Shown piece after piece: positions 45,150 to 54,682 of a stretch of 64,000 nucleotides of DNA (positions are counted from its first letter, which is position 1; every line of letters starts with the position of its first letter). The stretch comes from Mycolicibacterium porcinum (lineage in GTDB: Bacteria; Actinomycetota; Actinomycetes; Mycobacteriales; Mycobacteriaceae). Position numbers and translations under genes: made by a program. The stretch lies in assembly GCA_001942045.1 (NCBI GenBank), contig MSTD01000019.1, positions 7,393 to 71,392 on the forward strand. Direction: 5' to 3'. The notes under the pieces are model-generated. The model was not told the DNA's origin. It saw only the letters and a program-made list of their open reading frames with translations, and did not search any database.

Positions 45150-45559
45150 CAGAACGGCTCCTCGCTGCCGCCGGGATTACAGCCGCTGGCCAGCATCGCC
45201 TCGGGCGTGACCTCGGGCCGCCACGGCTCCAGATTCCAGCTGGTCTTGCCGGGTTCGGCGAGTTCGGCGAACGTCCAGTGGCACAGGAACTGCTCACGCA
45301 TGCCGGGCAGATCGGCGTCCGGGGACAGGGCCAGAACCTCGGCCCAGGCCTGATCAGCCTGGACCGTGCTGCCGGGCTGGCGGGTCAGGGCGCGGGCCGC
45401 GTCGGTGGGATACACGCGCAGGCTCGACAGGTCGCCCCATTTGGCCCATTCGACGTGGTCGACGTAAACGTGGTCGTCGGCGGCGGCGGTCGGGCCCGTG
45501 GTCAGTGCCGCGCCCAGCGTGAGGCAGGCCGCACCGAACGCGGCCAGTGGTGAACGCAT
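45149..45559 (-). CDS. Secreted DUF2599-type protein (Rv0477-like)
   Basis: 136 residues. Sec signal peptide [20 protein letters not shown] ending near TAAADD. The mature part has [20 protein letters not shown] and two cysteines (FLCHW, SGCNP) that could form a disulfide. No enzyme motif. The start at 45559 fits a signal peptide far better than a longer in-frame extension. Confidence 0.78.
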
Positions 45560-45563
45560 CGGG

Positions 45564-45848
45564 TCAGTGCGACTTTCCCTGGATTTCCAGCAGCTTGGGC
45601 CGCACATCGACGAGGTAGACGCCGACGGCACAGGCCGCGATGACGGGGATGAACACACCACCCACGAGCAGCGTCAGCACCGCGCTCACGCCGAGGATGG
45701 CCAGCCATACCGGCTTGGTCAGCTTGCCGGTGGCCGTATAGGCGTCCGGACGCTGCAGAGCCGCGTGCACGAAGGCGTAGATGCCCACGAGAACGACCAG
45801 GTAACCGAGTACCGAAATAATGACGCCCGCAAGGTTGGCAAGTTGCAC
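45564..45848 (-). CDS. DUF2516 membrane protein (Rv0476-like)
   Basis: 94 residues with three hydrophobic helices ([52 protein letters not shown]). GTG start. Contains [17 protein letters not shown], typical of DUF2516. Function unknown; always near hbhA in mycobacteria. Confidence 0.8.
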   Translation of the reverse strand: MQLANLAGVIISVLGYLVVLVGIYAFVHAALQRPDAYTATGKLTKPVWLAILGVSAVLTLLVGGVFIPVIAACAVGVYLVDVRPKLLEIQGKSH

Positions 45849-45919
45849 CTCACCAGCCTATGCGGGCGTCATCGTCAGCGTCGACCGACGGGGCTCAGCC
45901 TCGCCGGTGAACACCGGAA

Positions 45920-46558
45920 TTACTTCTGGGTGACCTTCTTGGCCGGGGCGGCCGTGGTCTTCTTGGCGGCCGGAGCAGCCTTCTTGGCGGCAGGCGCCGG
46001 CGCAGCCTTCTTGGCCGGGGCCTTCTTGGCGGGAGCGGCGGCGGCCGGCTCGGCAGCCTTCTCGGCCTTCTTGGGCAGCTCGACGCCGACCAGCTTGGCG
46101 GCGCGCTCGCCGACCGCACGGGTCTGCGAGGCGACGGTGCCCAGCGCATCCTGGGTCAGCTCGGTGACCTGGTCGGTGTAGCCCTCGACCCGGCTGGCGG
46201 CTTCCTCGATGGCCGGCTGGTTGCGCAGGCGCTCCAGCGCAGCCTCGCCGCGCTCGACCAGCTTGTTGTAGGTCGCGGTGGCCTGATCGGCGTAGCCTTC
46301 GGCAGCCTTGCGCAGCTCTTCGGAGGTGAACTTGTCGCGCAGCTCGTCGAACTGGGCCGGCAGGTCTTCCTGCAGCTTGGTCAGGCGGGCACGGCCTTCT
46401 TCGACGCGGGCCTCGGCGTCGGTGCGCGCACCCTCGGCCCGCTCGCGCAGGCTGGCGACGATTTCGTTGACCGTGGCCAGGGCCAGGTCGGCGGCGCCGA
46501 CAGCGGCCAGCAGCGGGGCCTTGAGGTCTTCGATGGTGGGCTGAGTCTTCTCGGTCAT
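45920..46558 (-). CDS. hbhA: Heparin-binding haemagglutinin HbhA
   Basis: 212 residues (Rv0475 position). A long coiled-coil region (about 20-155; [39 protein letters not shown]) is followed by a Lys/Ala/Pro-rich tail with repeats of PAKKA that binds heparan sulfate and DNA in known HbhA proteins. Rapid-growing species also carry it; it is involved in adhesion, aggregation and membrane lipid inclusions. The ATG has AGAAAGGA upstream. The XRE regulator gene is upstream in the same direction. Confidence 0.94.
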   Translation of the reverse strand: MTEKTQPTIEDLKAPLLAAVGAADLALATVNEIVASLRERAEGARTDAEARVEEGRARLTKLQEDLPAQFDELRDKFTSEELRKAAEGYADQATATYNKLVERGEAALERLRNQPAIEEAASRVEGYTDQVTELTQDALGTVASQTRAVGERAAKLVGVELPKKAEKAAEPAAAAPAKKAPAKKAAPAPAAKKAAPAAKKTTAAPAKKVTQK

Positions 46559-46619
46559 GCGAATTCCTTTCTCAGAAGGGCTTTTTCGTGCGAGTGGTTA
46601 TCGGGTAGCGGGTGAGGTG

Positions 46620-47015
46620 TCAATCAGTTGTCGGCTCCTCACCTGCTTCGGCTTCGTTCTGCTGCCGAAACGATGTGTAGATGTCGAGCAGCACCTGCTT
46701 CTGCCGCTCGGTGATCCCCACGTCGTTGACGATGGCGTCGCGGACCTCGCTGGGCTCGCTGGGTTCCAGGATCCCGGCGCGCACATAGAGGACTTCCGCG
46801 GACACCCGCAGTGCCTTCGCGATCTGGTTGAGCACGTCGGCAGAGGGTTTCCGCAATCCCCGTTCGATCTGGCTCAAGTAGGGATTGCTGACGCCGGCCT
46901 TCTCGGCCAGCTGCCGTACCGATACCTGCGCCGCCTCACGCTGGGCCCGGATGAAGCTTCCGATGTCCTGCGCAGCGTTGGAGACGACAGCCGCGAGATT
47001 TTCGTCTTGCGCCAT
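46620..47015 (-). CDS. XRE-family regulator upstream of hbhA (Rv0474-like)
   Basis: 131 residues from the ATG at 47015 with GAAGGAC upstream. HTH_3 domain at about 18-72: REAAQVSVRQLAEKAGVSNP and YLSQIERGLRKPSADVL. The C-terminal third is acidic and perhaps a dimerisation helix. It probably controls its own gene and hbhA; the inverted repeat at 47075-47100 lies in its promoter. Confidence 0.87.
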   Translation of the reverse strand: MAQDENLAAVVSNAAQDIGSFIRAQREAAQVSVRQLAEKAGVSNPYLSQIERGLRKPSADVLNQIAKALRVSAEVLYVRAGILEPSEPSEVRDAIVNDVGITERQKQVLLDIYTSFRQQNEAEAGEEPTTD

Positions 47016-47074
47016 GTCCTTCCCCCTCGTAGGCCGTGTATCCGTTAACGACAAAAATCACGCTACGACGGGGT

Positions 47075-47100
47075 GCTAACTTTTGCAAGCACTAGTTAGC
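47075..47100 (-). promoter_or_regulatory. Inverted repeat GCTAACT-N12-AGTTAGC, candidate XRE operator
   Basis: A perfect 7-bp inverted repeat centred about 72 bases upstream of the XRE-regulator start, in the 90-base gap after the DUF445 gene. Typical size for an XRE dimer operator. The spacer holds TTTTGCAA, which also resembles RamB half-sites; which protein binds cannot be told by eye. Confidence 0.45.
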
Positions 47101-47105
47101 GCAGG

Positions 47106-48434
47106 TCAGAAGAGTAGTTGGGCTATCGAATAGATGATCAGGCCCGCCAACGAACCCACCACCGTGCCGTTGATCCGGATGAACTGCAGGTCACGACCCA
47201 CATGGAGCTCGATCCGGCGGCTCGCCTCGTCCGCATCCCAGCGTTCGATGGTCTCGGTGATGATGGCTGTGATCTCCGTCCCATACTCGGAGACCAGGTG
47301 TTTTGCCCCTCGAATGATCCAGCTGTCCACTTTGTCGCGTAGCTCGGCGTCGTCGCGCAGCGACTCACCGATCCGCATCACCGAGTCGGCAATCCGGGTC
47401 CGCAACGCCGAGGACGGATCGTCGACCGACTCCAGAATGATCCGCTTGGCGGCCGCCCACGCCGTCTCCGCCGCCCGGGCCACCTCGTCGCGACCCATGA
47501 TCTGGTCTTTGACGTTCTCGGCGCGCTGAATCGTCGCCTCGTCGTGCTGCAGGTCGTCGGCGAACTCGAACAGGAACCGGGTGGCCGAACGCCGCAGCTC
47601 GTGGTCGGGGTTACGGCGCACCTTGTCCGTGAAATCCATCAACTCCCGATGGATCCGGTCCCCGACCAGGTGGTCCACCCAGCGGGGCGACCACGTCGGC
47701 GAATCCCGCTCGATGACGCGCTCGATCACCTCACCGGAGTTCAGCGACCACTGGAACGCCCGGTCGCACAGCAGCTGGATCAGCGCCTCCTGCCGGCCCT
47801 CCTGCAGCAGGGTCGACAGCACCCGGCCGATCGGCGGGCCCCACTTGGGTTCGGCGATGCGCTTGACGATCATCCGGTCCAGCACGTGCTGGACGTCCTC
47901 GTCGCGCAGCATCTCCACCCCGACCCGGAGCACCGTCGACGCCTCGGCGGCCACCCGCTCGGCGTGGGAACGGTCGCACAGCCATTTCCCGAACCGGCCG
48001 GCCACCTGGGCGTCCTGCAGCTTGGTCGCGATCACCTCGGGAGACATGAAGTTCTCCCGGACGAACGTGCCCAGGCCCTCCCCCAACTGGTCCTTCTTGC
48101 GTTTGATGATGGCCGTGTGCGGGATGGGCAGCCCGAGGGGATGCTTGAACAGCGCGGTCACGGCAAACCAGTCGGCCAGCGCGCCGACCATGCCCGCCTC
48201 GGCCGCGGCCCGCACATACCCGACCCAGCCTGCGGCCCCCTTCGACTGTGCCCAGGTGCACAACAGGAAGATCACCGTGGCGCCGACCAGGAAGCTCAGC
48301 GCCACCAGCTTCATCCTCCGCAAACCCCGGAGGCGTTCGGCATCCGCGGCGCTGTCCGCCCCGGCCAGTGTCTCGGCAAAACTCGGCCGCGGACCCGCCA
48401 CTGCGCGGACTCGCTCGTCGGATCGATGTGCCAC
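47106..48434 (-). CDS. DUF445 membrane protein (Rv0473-like)
   Basis: 442 residues. Membrane helices at about 43-62 and 70-95 (FLVGATVIFLLCTWAQ, GMVGALADWFAVTALFKHPL) and one at the extreme C terminus (VGSLAGLIIYSIAQLLF); the long middle part is soluble and helical. AEAGMVGALADWFAVTALF is the DUF445 hallmark. The family is related to YheB/YjiN proteins of unknown role. GTG start. Divergent from madR. Confidence 0.85.
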   Translation of the reverse strand: MAHRSDERVRAVAGPRPSFAETLAGADSAADAERLRGLRRMKLVALSFLVGATVIFLLCTWAQSKGAAGWVGYVRAAAEAGMVGALADWFAVTALFKHPLGLPIPHTAIIKRKKDQLGEGLGTFVRENFMSPEVIATKLQDAQVAGRFGKWLCDRSHAERVAAEASTVLRVGVEMLRDEDVQHVLDRMIVKRIAEPKWGPPIGRVLSTLLQEGRQEALIQLLCDRAFQWSLNSGEVIERVIERDSPTWSPRWVDHLVGDRIHRELMDFTDKVRRNPDHELRRSATRFLFEFADDLQHDEATIQRAENVKDQIMGRDEVARAAETAWAAAKRIILESVDDPSSALRTRIADSVMRIGESLRDDAELRDKVDSWIIRGAKHLVSEYGTEITAIITETIERWDADEASRRIELHVGRDLQFIRINGTVVGSLAGLIIYSIAQLLF

Positions 48435-48540
48435 CTTTCCATCTTGCGCTATCGCAGCAACTGACGGTCTGACCCACAGACCGGTATCCGCAGATTCGCC
48501 GTACTATCGAGTGGAACTAGGGAATGGGACTACTGCGACT

Positions 48541-49245
48541 GTGGCACAGCAGACTCCGCCGGTGGCGGTGAAGACCGATGGACGTAAGCGGCGCTGGCAC
48601 CAGCACAAGGTGGAGCGGCGCAATGAGCTGGTAGACGGCACCCTGGAAGCGATTCGGCGCCAGGGCAGCAACGTCAGCATGGATGAGATCGCCGCCGAGA
48701 TCGGCGTGTCCAAGACCGTGCTGTACCGCTATTTCGTCGACAAGAACGATCTCACCACCGCGGTGATGATGCGGTTCGCCCAGACCACCCTGATCCCGAA
48801 CATGGCCGCCGCCTTGTCTTCCAACCTCGACGGTTTCGCCCTGACCCGCGAGATCATCAAGGTGTACGTGGAAACTGTCGCGGCCGAGCCCGAGATCTAT
48901 CCGTTCGTGATGGCCAACAACTCGGCCAGCAAGAGCAAAGCCGTCGCCGACTCCGAGCAGATCATCGCCCGCATGCTCGCGGTCATGCTGCGCCGCCGGA
49001 TGGCCGCCGTCGGCATGGACACCCGGGGTGCCGAAGCGTGGGCGTTTCACACCGTCGGCGGCGTCCAGCTGGCCACCCACTCGTGGATGTCGAACCCGCG
49101 GATGACGGCCGACGACCTGATCGACTATCTGACCATGCTGTCCTGGAACGCACTGTGCGGCATCGTCGAGGTCGGCGGCTCACTGGAAAAGTTCAACTCA
49201 CTGCCGCACCCGTCACCGGTTTTGCCCCCTCAGCTGCTTGACTGA
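48541..49245 (+). CDS. madR: TetR-family regulator MadR (mycolic acid desaturase regulator)
   Basis: 234 residues from the GTG at 48541 (Rv0472c position). TetR HTH at about 40-85: VSMDEIAAEIGVSKTVLYRY. Long helical ligand domain. MadR is described as an acyl-CoA-responsive repressor of desA1 and desA2, linking mycolate desaturation to lipid supply; the assignment rests on synteny and general similarity. A DesA1-type gene occurs in this window at 7927, and a PPK2 gene starts 4 bases downstream. Confidence 0.85.
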   Translation: MAQQTPPVAVKTDGRKRRWHQHKVERRNELVDGTLEAIRRQGSNVSMDEIAAEIGVSKTVLYRYFVDKNDLTTAVMMRFAQTTLIPNMAAALSSNLDGFALTREIIKVYVETVAAEPEIYPFVMANNSASKSKAVADSEQIIARMLAVMLRRRMAAVGMDTRGAEAWAFHTVGGVQLATHSWMSNPRMTADDLIDYLTMLSWNALCGIVEVGGSLEKFNSLPHPSPVLPPQLLD

Positions 49246-49249
49246 GCGG

Positions 49250-50116
49250 GTGAGCGACAGAGATCTGCCTGCCCTGTGGACCCACGAACCACACGACCAG
49301 TTGGTTTTCCGCCCGGGCGACGAAGTGGCGCGAATCGACACCAACGGCACGCCTGGGTTCCGCGGCAACAAGAGCGACGCACCGACCCTGCAAACCGAGC
49401 GGAATCTGCGGCTCGCCTCACTGCAGGAAATGCTCTACGCCCGCAGCAAGAGCGGTGACGACAACCGGTCGGTGCTGCTGATTCTGCAGGGCATGGACAC
49501 CGCCGGCAAGGGTGGCATCGTCAAACATGTTGTCGGAGCGGCTAATCCGCAGGGCATCCGATACACCAGCTTCGGCAAGCCGACCGAGGAGGAGCGCGCC
49601 CACCACTATCTGTGGCGGATCCGCAACGCGCTGCCGCCGGCCGGACACATCGGGGTGTTCGACCGTTCCCACTACGAGGACGTGTTGATCGTCCGCGTGC
49701 ACAACCTGGTGCCGCCGGACGTCTGGGGCGCCCGCTACGACGAGATCAACACCTTCGAACGGGAATTGGTCGACGCCGGCACCACCCTGGTGAAGGTGGC
49801 CATGTTCGTCTCACTCGCCGAACAGAAGGAGCGTCTGGCCGAACGGCTGGAGCGGCCCGACAAGTATTGGAAGTACAACCCGGCCGACATCGACGAGCGC
49901 CTGCTGTGGCCCAAATACCAGGAGGCCTACCAGGCCATGCTGGAGAAGACGTCGACCGACTACGCGCCCTGGCACATCGTGCCGAGTGACAAGAAGTGGT
50001 ACAGCCGACTGGCCATCACCGAGCTGCTCATCGAGGCGCTCAAAGGTCTCAACATGTCCTGGCCGCCGCCGGACTTCGACGTCGAGGCCGAGAAGAAGCG
50101 GCTGGCTGACGCCTGA
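49250..50116 (+). CDS. Polyphosphate kinase 2 family protein (polyphosphate:nucleotide phosphotransferase)
   Basis: 288 residues from the GTG at 49250; a TTG at 49238 is also in frame. Walker A-like LQGMDTAGKGGIVKHV, Walker B/lid FDRSHYEDVLIVRVH, and ERPDKYWKYNPADIDER are the marks of single-domain PPK2 enzymes that use polyphosphate to phosphorylate nucleotides. Reaction direction and nucleotide preference (ADP or AMP) cannot be told here. It lies after madR, with 4 bases between, so the two may be one transcript. Confidence 0.92.
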   Translation: MSDRDLPALWTHEPHDQLVFRPGDEVARIDTNGTPGFRGNKSDAPTLQTERNLRLASLQEMLYARSKSGDDNRSVLLILQGMDTAGKGGIVKHVVGAANPQGIRYTSFGKPTEEERAHHYLWRIRNALPPAGHIGVFDRSHYEDVLIVRVHNLVPPDVWGARYDEINTFERELVDAGTTLVKVAMFVSLAEQKERLAERLERPDKYWKYNPADIDERLLWPKYQEAYQAMLEKTSTDYAPWHIVPSDKKWYSRLAITELLIEALKGLNMSWPPPDFDVEAEKKRLADA

Positions 50117-50123
50117 CCTTTTG

Positions 50124-50187
50124 CACCGAGACTACGGTTTATGACGGATTTCGCCGAAGTTCCGTCATAAACCGTCGCCTGGGCGCG
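50124..50187. repeat. 64-nt palindromic element before the nuclease-domain gene (left copy)
   Basis: The inner core is a perfect 15-bp inverted repeat, ACGGTTTATGACGGA (50134-50148) and TCCGTCATAAACCGT (50161-50175), with a 12-nt loop. Outer parts CACCGAGACT and CCTGGGCGCG are degenerate. The core shares ACTACGG-TT-TGACG-ATTTCG with the element at 51071-51132. Confidence 0.85.
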
Positions 50188-50227
50188 GGTGGGAACCGAC
50201 CACATACCCCGTGCGTCGAATATCGGT

Positions 50228-51091
50228 GTGGGGGACATCATCGTGGGCAGCGAGGCGATGGCGGCCGGCGCCGTCACGCGTCAAATGCTGCGGTCCAAGT
50301 ATGTGATGCTGCATAAGAATGTTTATGCGCCAATGGATTTGAAGCTCACAGCGCGGCATCGCGCAACAGCCGCGTGGCTGTGGTCCCGACGTTGCGCGAC
50401 ATTGTCCGGGTACTCCGCGGCAGCCGTCCTTGGCAGCAAGTGGCTCCCCGACCAGGCTCCGGCAGAACTGGCGCGCATCCGCCATCCCTCTCCGCCCGGA
50501 ATCCTGATCCACACCGGCGCGATAGCCGATGACGAACTCGATGTCGTGGGCGACATGACCTGCACCAGCGTCGCCCGCACCTGTTACGACATGGGCCGAC
50601 GACAACCCCTCGATACCGCGATCATCCGGATCGATGCGCTGCTCAACATCACCCATGTGGCCGCGGACCGGGTGGCGGGCATCGCGGAGCGCTATCCGGG
50701 CGCCCGCGGCATCCGTCGACTACGCAGAGCCCTCGATCTCGCCGACGCGGGAGCCGAATCCCCTCAGGAGACGCGACTGCGACTGCTGCTCGTCCGGGGC
50801 GGGCTCCCCCGCCCGGTCACGCAGATACCGGTTCTCGATGACGCGGGGCGGGAACGCCGACGGATCGACATGGGATGGCCTGACCGGATGGTGGGTGTTG
50901 AGTACGACGGAGATCAGCACTGGAGCACCCCGGAGGACCATGAGAACGACATCGTCCGGCTGGAATTCCTGGCGTCCCGAGGGTGGACGATCGTGCGGGT
51001 CAGTGCCCGTCAACTGCGATGTAAGCAGGCTGAGATTTTGGCTCGGGTGCACAACGCTTTAAAACACTCACGCCGAAACTACGGGTTGTGA
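50228..51091 (+). CDS. Protein with AbiEi-like N terminus and DUF559 (PD-(D/E)XK-like) nuclease domain
   Basis: About 287 residues; GTG 50228 chosen, with starts at 50189 and 50258 also possible. N-terminal part resembles AbiEi-type winged-helix antitoxin-like domains (TRQMLRSKYVMLHKNVYAP, ATLSGYSAAAVLG). The C-terminal domain RRIDMGWPDRMVGVEYDGDQ with HW, then LEFLASRGWTIVRV, matches DUF559/very-short-patch-repair-like endonucleases. Common in mycobacteria, function unknown. Palindromic elements of related sequence flank it, and the right one overlaps its last codons. Confidence 0.78.
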   Translation: MGDIIVGSEAMAAGAVTRQMLRSKYVMLHKNVYAPMDLKLTARHRATAAWLWSRRCATLSGYSAAAVLGSKWLPDQAPAELARIRHPSPPGILIHTGAIADDELDVVGDMTCTSVARTCYDMGRRQPLDTAIIRIDALLNITHVAADRVAGIAERYPGARGIRRLRRALDLADAGAESPQETRLRLLLVRGGLPRPVTQIPVLDDAGRERRRIDMGWPDRMVGVEYDGDQHWSTPEDHENDIVRLEFLASRGWTIVRVSARQLRCKQAEILARVHNALKHSRRNYGL

Positions 51092-51132
51092 CGAATTTCG
51101 AGCGAAATACGTCAGAAACCGTAGTTTCGGCG
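51071..51132. repeat. 62-nt palindromic element after the nuclease-domain gene (right copy)
   Basis: Arms CGCCGAAACTACGG (51071-51084) and CCGTAGTTTCGGCG (51119-51132) are perfectly inverted and the pairing continues inward with few mismatches (TGACGAATTTCG/CGAAATACGTCA). It encodes the last residues and stop of the nuclease-domain gene. Related to the left copy at 50124-50187. Confidence 0.88.
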
Positions 51133-51147
51133 CGAGAGGAAAAGAAC

Positions 51148-52089
<942 letters not shown>

Positions 52090-52174
52090 TCACGCAGACT
52101 CTATAGAGCGAGCCAGCAGGCCCTACTGTGGGTAGACTAGCTAAGCCTCGGCCATAGTGCCAGCGCGGGTCGAT

Positions 52175-53035
52175 TCAGTACTTGTAGAAGCCCTGGCCCG
52201 TTTTCTTGCCCAGTTGTCCCGCCTCCACCATGCGCAACAACAGCGGCGGCGCCGCGTACAACGGCTCCTTGAACTCGTCAAACATCTTGTCGGCGATGAG
52301 CTTTAGGGTGTCCAGACCAACCAGATCGGATAGCCGCAGCGGCCCCATCGGGTGGGACAACCCGGCCACCACGGCCTTGTCGACATCGTCAATTGTGGCA
52401 AAGCCACCTTCGACCATTCGGATCGCCGCCAAGAGGTACGGAACCAGCAACGCGTTGACCACAAAACCGGACCGGTCAGAACAACGGACAACCTGTTTTC
52501 CGAGAACCGTGCCGGCGAACTCCTCGACGCGCGCGGCGGCGGCCTCGTCGGTGGTCAGGGCGCTGATCAATTCGACCAGCGGCAACACCGGAACCGGGTT
52601 GAAGAAGTGCAGGCCGAGCACCCTGGCAGGATTCTGTGTAGCTGCTGCGAGTTTCATGATCGGGATGCTGGAGGTGTTCGACGCCAGCACCGCATCGGGG
52701 TCGGTGACGATGCGATCCAGGTCGGCGAAGATCTTGGTCTTGACGGCCTCGTCCTCGATCACGGCCTCGATGACCAGCTGCCGGTCAGCCAGATCGGCGA
52801 GCGTGGTGGTGAACTTCAGCTTGCCCAGCGCGGCGTCCTTCTCCCCCTCGGTGATCTTGCCCGCACTGACTCCGCGCTCGAGGGACTTGGTGATCCGGTT
52901 GCGTCCGGCGGTCACGAAGGCGTCGGCGGTGTCGTACACCAGTACGTCCACGCCCGCGCGCGCGGACACCTCGGCGATCCCGCCACCCATCTGGCCGGCA
53001 CCGATCACACCTACACGTTCAATTTGATTGCTCAC
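52175..53035 (-). CDS. fadB2: 3-hydroxybutyryl-CoA dehydrogenase FadB2
   Basis: 286 residues (Rv0468 position). NAD-binding GVIGAGQMGGGIA; the family's HFFNPVPVLPLVE with catalytic His, and ASNTSSIPI; C terminus ends KKTGQGFYKY. It oxidises 3-hydroxyacyl-CoA (acetoacetyl-CoA reduction in reverse) in fatty acid or butanoate metabolism. GTG start, 97 bases after aceA with a hairpin between. Confidence 0.95.
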   Translation of the reverse strand: MSNQIERVGVIGAGQMGGGIAEVSARAGVDVLVYDTADAFVTAGRNRITKSLERGVSAGKITEGEKDAALGKLKFTTTLADLADRQLVIEAVIEDEAVKTKIFADLDRIVTDPDAVLASNTSSIPIMKLAAATQNPARVLGLHFFNPVPVLPLVELISALTTDEAAAARVEEFAGTVLGKQVVRCSDRSGFVVNALLVPYLLAAIRMVEGGFATIDDVDKAVVAGLSHPMGPLRLSDLVGLDTLKLIADKMFDEFKEPLYAAPPLLLRMVEAGQLGKKTGQGFYKY

Positions 53036-53066
53036 GACTTCACTTTCTCAAGATCCAGACACGCGA

Positions 53067-53098
53067 CAGGCCCCGCCCAGGATTCTGAGCGGGGCCTG
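53067..53098 (-). terminator. Hairpin between aceA and fadB2
   Basis: Perfect 10-bp stem CAGGCCCCGC/GCGGGGCCTG with a 12-nt loop, 34 bases after the aceA stop. No T-run follows, as is usual for mycobacterial hairpin terminators. It may partly separate aceA from fadB2. Confidence 0.55.
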
Positions 53099-53132
53099 CG
53101 CTGTCAACCTTTGTAGGTCTCAGTGGAAGTTC

Positions 53133-54419
53133 TTAGTGGAACTGTCCCTCTTCGGTGGAACCGGCCAGCGCGGTGGTCGAGCTGTTCGGGTCAACCGTGG
53201 TGGCGATCCGGTCGAAGTAACCGGCGCCGACCTCGCGCTGGTGCTTGGTGGCGGTGTAACCGCGCTCCTCGGCGGCGAACTCGCGCTCCTGCAGGTCGAC
53301 GTAGGCCTTCATCTGCTCGCGGGCGTAGCCGTAGGCCAGGTCGAACATCGAGTAGTTGAGGGCGTGGAAGCCGGCCAGCGTGATGAACTGGAACTTGAAG
53401 CCCATCGCGCCCAGCTCGCGCTGGAACTTGGCGATGGTGTCGTCGTCCAGGTGCTGCTTCCAGTTGAAGGACGGCGAGCAGTTGTAGGCCAGCATCTGGT
53501 CCGGGAACTCGGCCTTGACGCCCTCGGCGAACTTCTTGGCCAGCTCCAGGTCCGGGGTGCCGGTCTCCATCCAGATCAGGTCGGAGTAGGGCGCGTAGGC
53601 CTTGGCGCGGGCGATGCAGGGCTCGAGGCCGTTCTGGATGCGGTAGAAGCCCTCGGAGGTGCGCTCACCGGTGATGAACGGGCGGTCACGCTCGTCGACA
53701 TCGGAGGTGATCAGGGTGGCGGCCTCGGCATCGGTGCGGGCGATGACGACGGTCGGGACGTCGGCGACGTCCGCGGCCAGGCGGGCCGAGGTCAGGGTGC
53801 GGATGTGCTGCTGGGTCGGGATCAGCACCTTGCCACCGAGGTGGCCGCACTTCTTCTCCGAGGCGAGCTGGTCTTCCCAGTGGGAACCGGCGACACCGGC
53901 GGCGATCATGGCCTTCTGCAGCTCGTAGACGTTGAGCGCACCACCGAAGCCGGCCTCACCGTCGGCGACGATCGGGGCGAGCCAGTTCTCGACGGAGGTG
54001 TCGCCCTCGACCTTGGCGATCTCGTCGGCGCGCAGCAGCGCGTTGTTGATGCGGCGGACGACCTGCGGCACCGAGTTGGCCGGGTAGAGGCTCTGGTCGG
54101 GGTAGGTGTGGCCGGACAGGTTGGCGTCACCGGCGACCTGCCAACCCGACAGGTAGATGGCCTTCAGGCCGGCGCGGACCTGCTGGACGGCCATGTTGCC
54201 GGTCAGCGCGCCGAGCGCGTTGACGAAGTCCATGTCGTGCAGCTGCTCCCACAGCACCTCGGCGCCACGGCGGGCCAGGGTGGCCTCTTCGACGACGGAG
54301 CCCTGCAGGGCAACCACGTCAGCCGGGGTGTAGGTGCGGGTGACGCCCTTCCAGCGGGGGTTGTGATCCCAGTCGTGCTGGATCTGCTCCGGTGACTTGG
54401 GGGTGCCCACGGTCGACAT
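53133..54419 (-). CDS. aceA: Isocitrate lyase
   Basis: 428 residues (Rv0467, icl1). Cleaves isocitrate to glyoxylate and succinate for growth on fatty acids or acetate, and has methylisocitrate lyase activity in mycobacteria. Catalytic loop KKCGHLGGK with C191, and the C-terminal lid end TEEGQFH are both present. Its promoter region (54420-54682) has repeated RamB-like sites, and ramB itself is encoded 1.2 kb away. Confidence 0.98.
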   Translation of the reverse strand: MSTVGTPKSPEQIQHDWDHNPRWKGVTRTYTPADVVALQGSVVEEATLARRGAEVLWEQLHDMDFVNALGALTGNMAVQQVRAGLKAIYLSGWQVAGDANLSGHTYPDQSLYPANSVPQVVRRINNALLRADEIAKVEGDTSVENWLAPIVADGEAGFGGALNVYELQKAMIAAGVAGSHWEDQLASEKKCGHLGGKVLIPTQQHIRTLTSARLAADVADVPTVVIARTDAEAATLITSDVDERDRPFITGERTSEGFYRIQNGLEPCIARAKAYAPYSDLIWMETGTPDLELAKKFAEGVKAEFPDQMLAYNCSPSFNWKQHLDDDTIAKFQRELGAMGFKFQFITLAGFHALNYSMFDLAYGYAREQMKAYVDLQEREFAAEERGYTATKHQREVGAGYFDRIATTVDPNSSTTALAGSTEEGQFH

Positions 54420-54640
54420 AGGACTGCTCCTTCGGTTTGTTTCGACCGCTGCGCCGAGCCTGGTTACTTGCTAACGCCGCAGCAGCTTCACTGGTGTGCT
54501 AATCCGAAGATGGCATAACACATATCCGCAGGTCCACCCGTTTCAGTTGCCAAGTTTCGCCAAAGCGCTTAGTTAACTTGCAAAGGTTGCGAAGAAATAT
54601 GATGGCTGTACCGGTTCAGAAGCTACCGACGAGTAGCCCA
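54420..54640 (-). promoter_or_regulatory. aceA: aceA upstream region with candidate RamB sites
   Basis: Upstream of the isocitrate lyase start. Two clusters look like the RamB motif known from corynebacteria (AACTTTGCAAA type): GTTGCCAAGTTTCGCCAAAG at 54546-54565 and TTAACTTGCAAAGGTTGCGA at 54573-54592. The second contains two half-sites in tandem (CTTGCAAAG and GTTGCGAAG). RamB represses icl1 in M. tuberculosis, so these are the natural operator candidates. Confidence 0.5.
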
Positions 54641-54651
54641 AAGGCGCAGGT

Positions 54652-54667
54652 CAGTACGCTCGTACTG
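54652..54667 (-). terminator. Short hairpin after the acyl-ACP thioesterase gene
   Basis: CAGTACG/CGTACTG forms a perfect 7-bp stem with a 2-nt centre, 16 bases after the stop of the thioesterase gene. No T-run. It could end that transcript before the aceA promoter. Confidence 0.35.
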
Positions 54668-54682
54668 TTAAACCGGCAGGGG

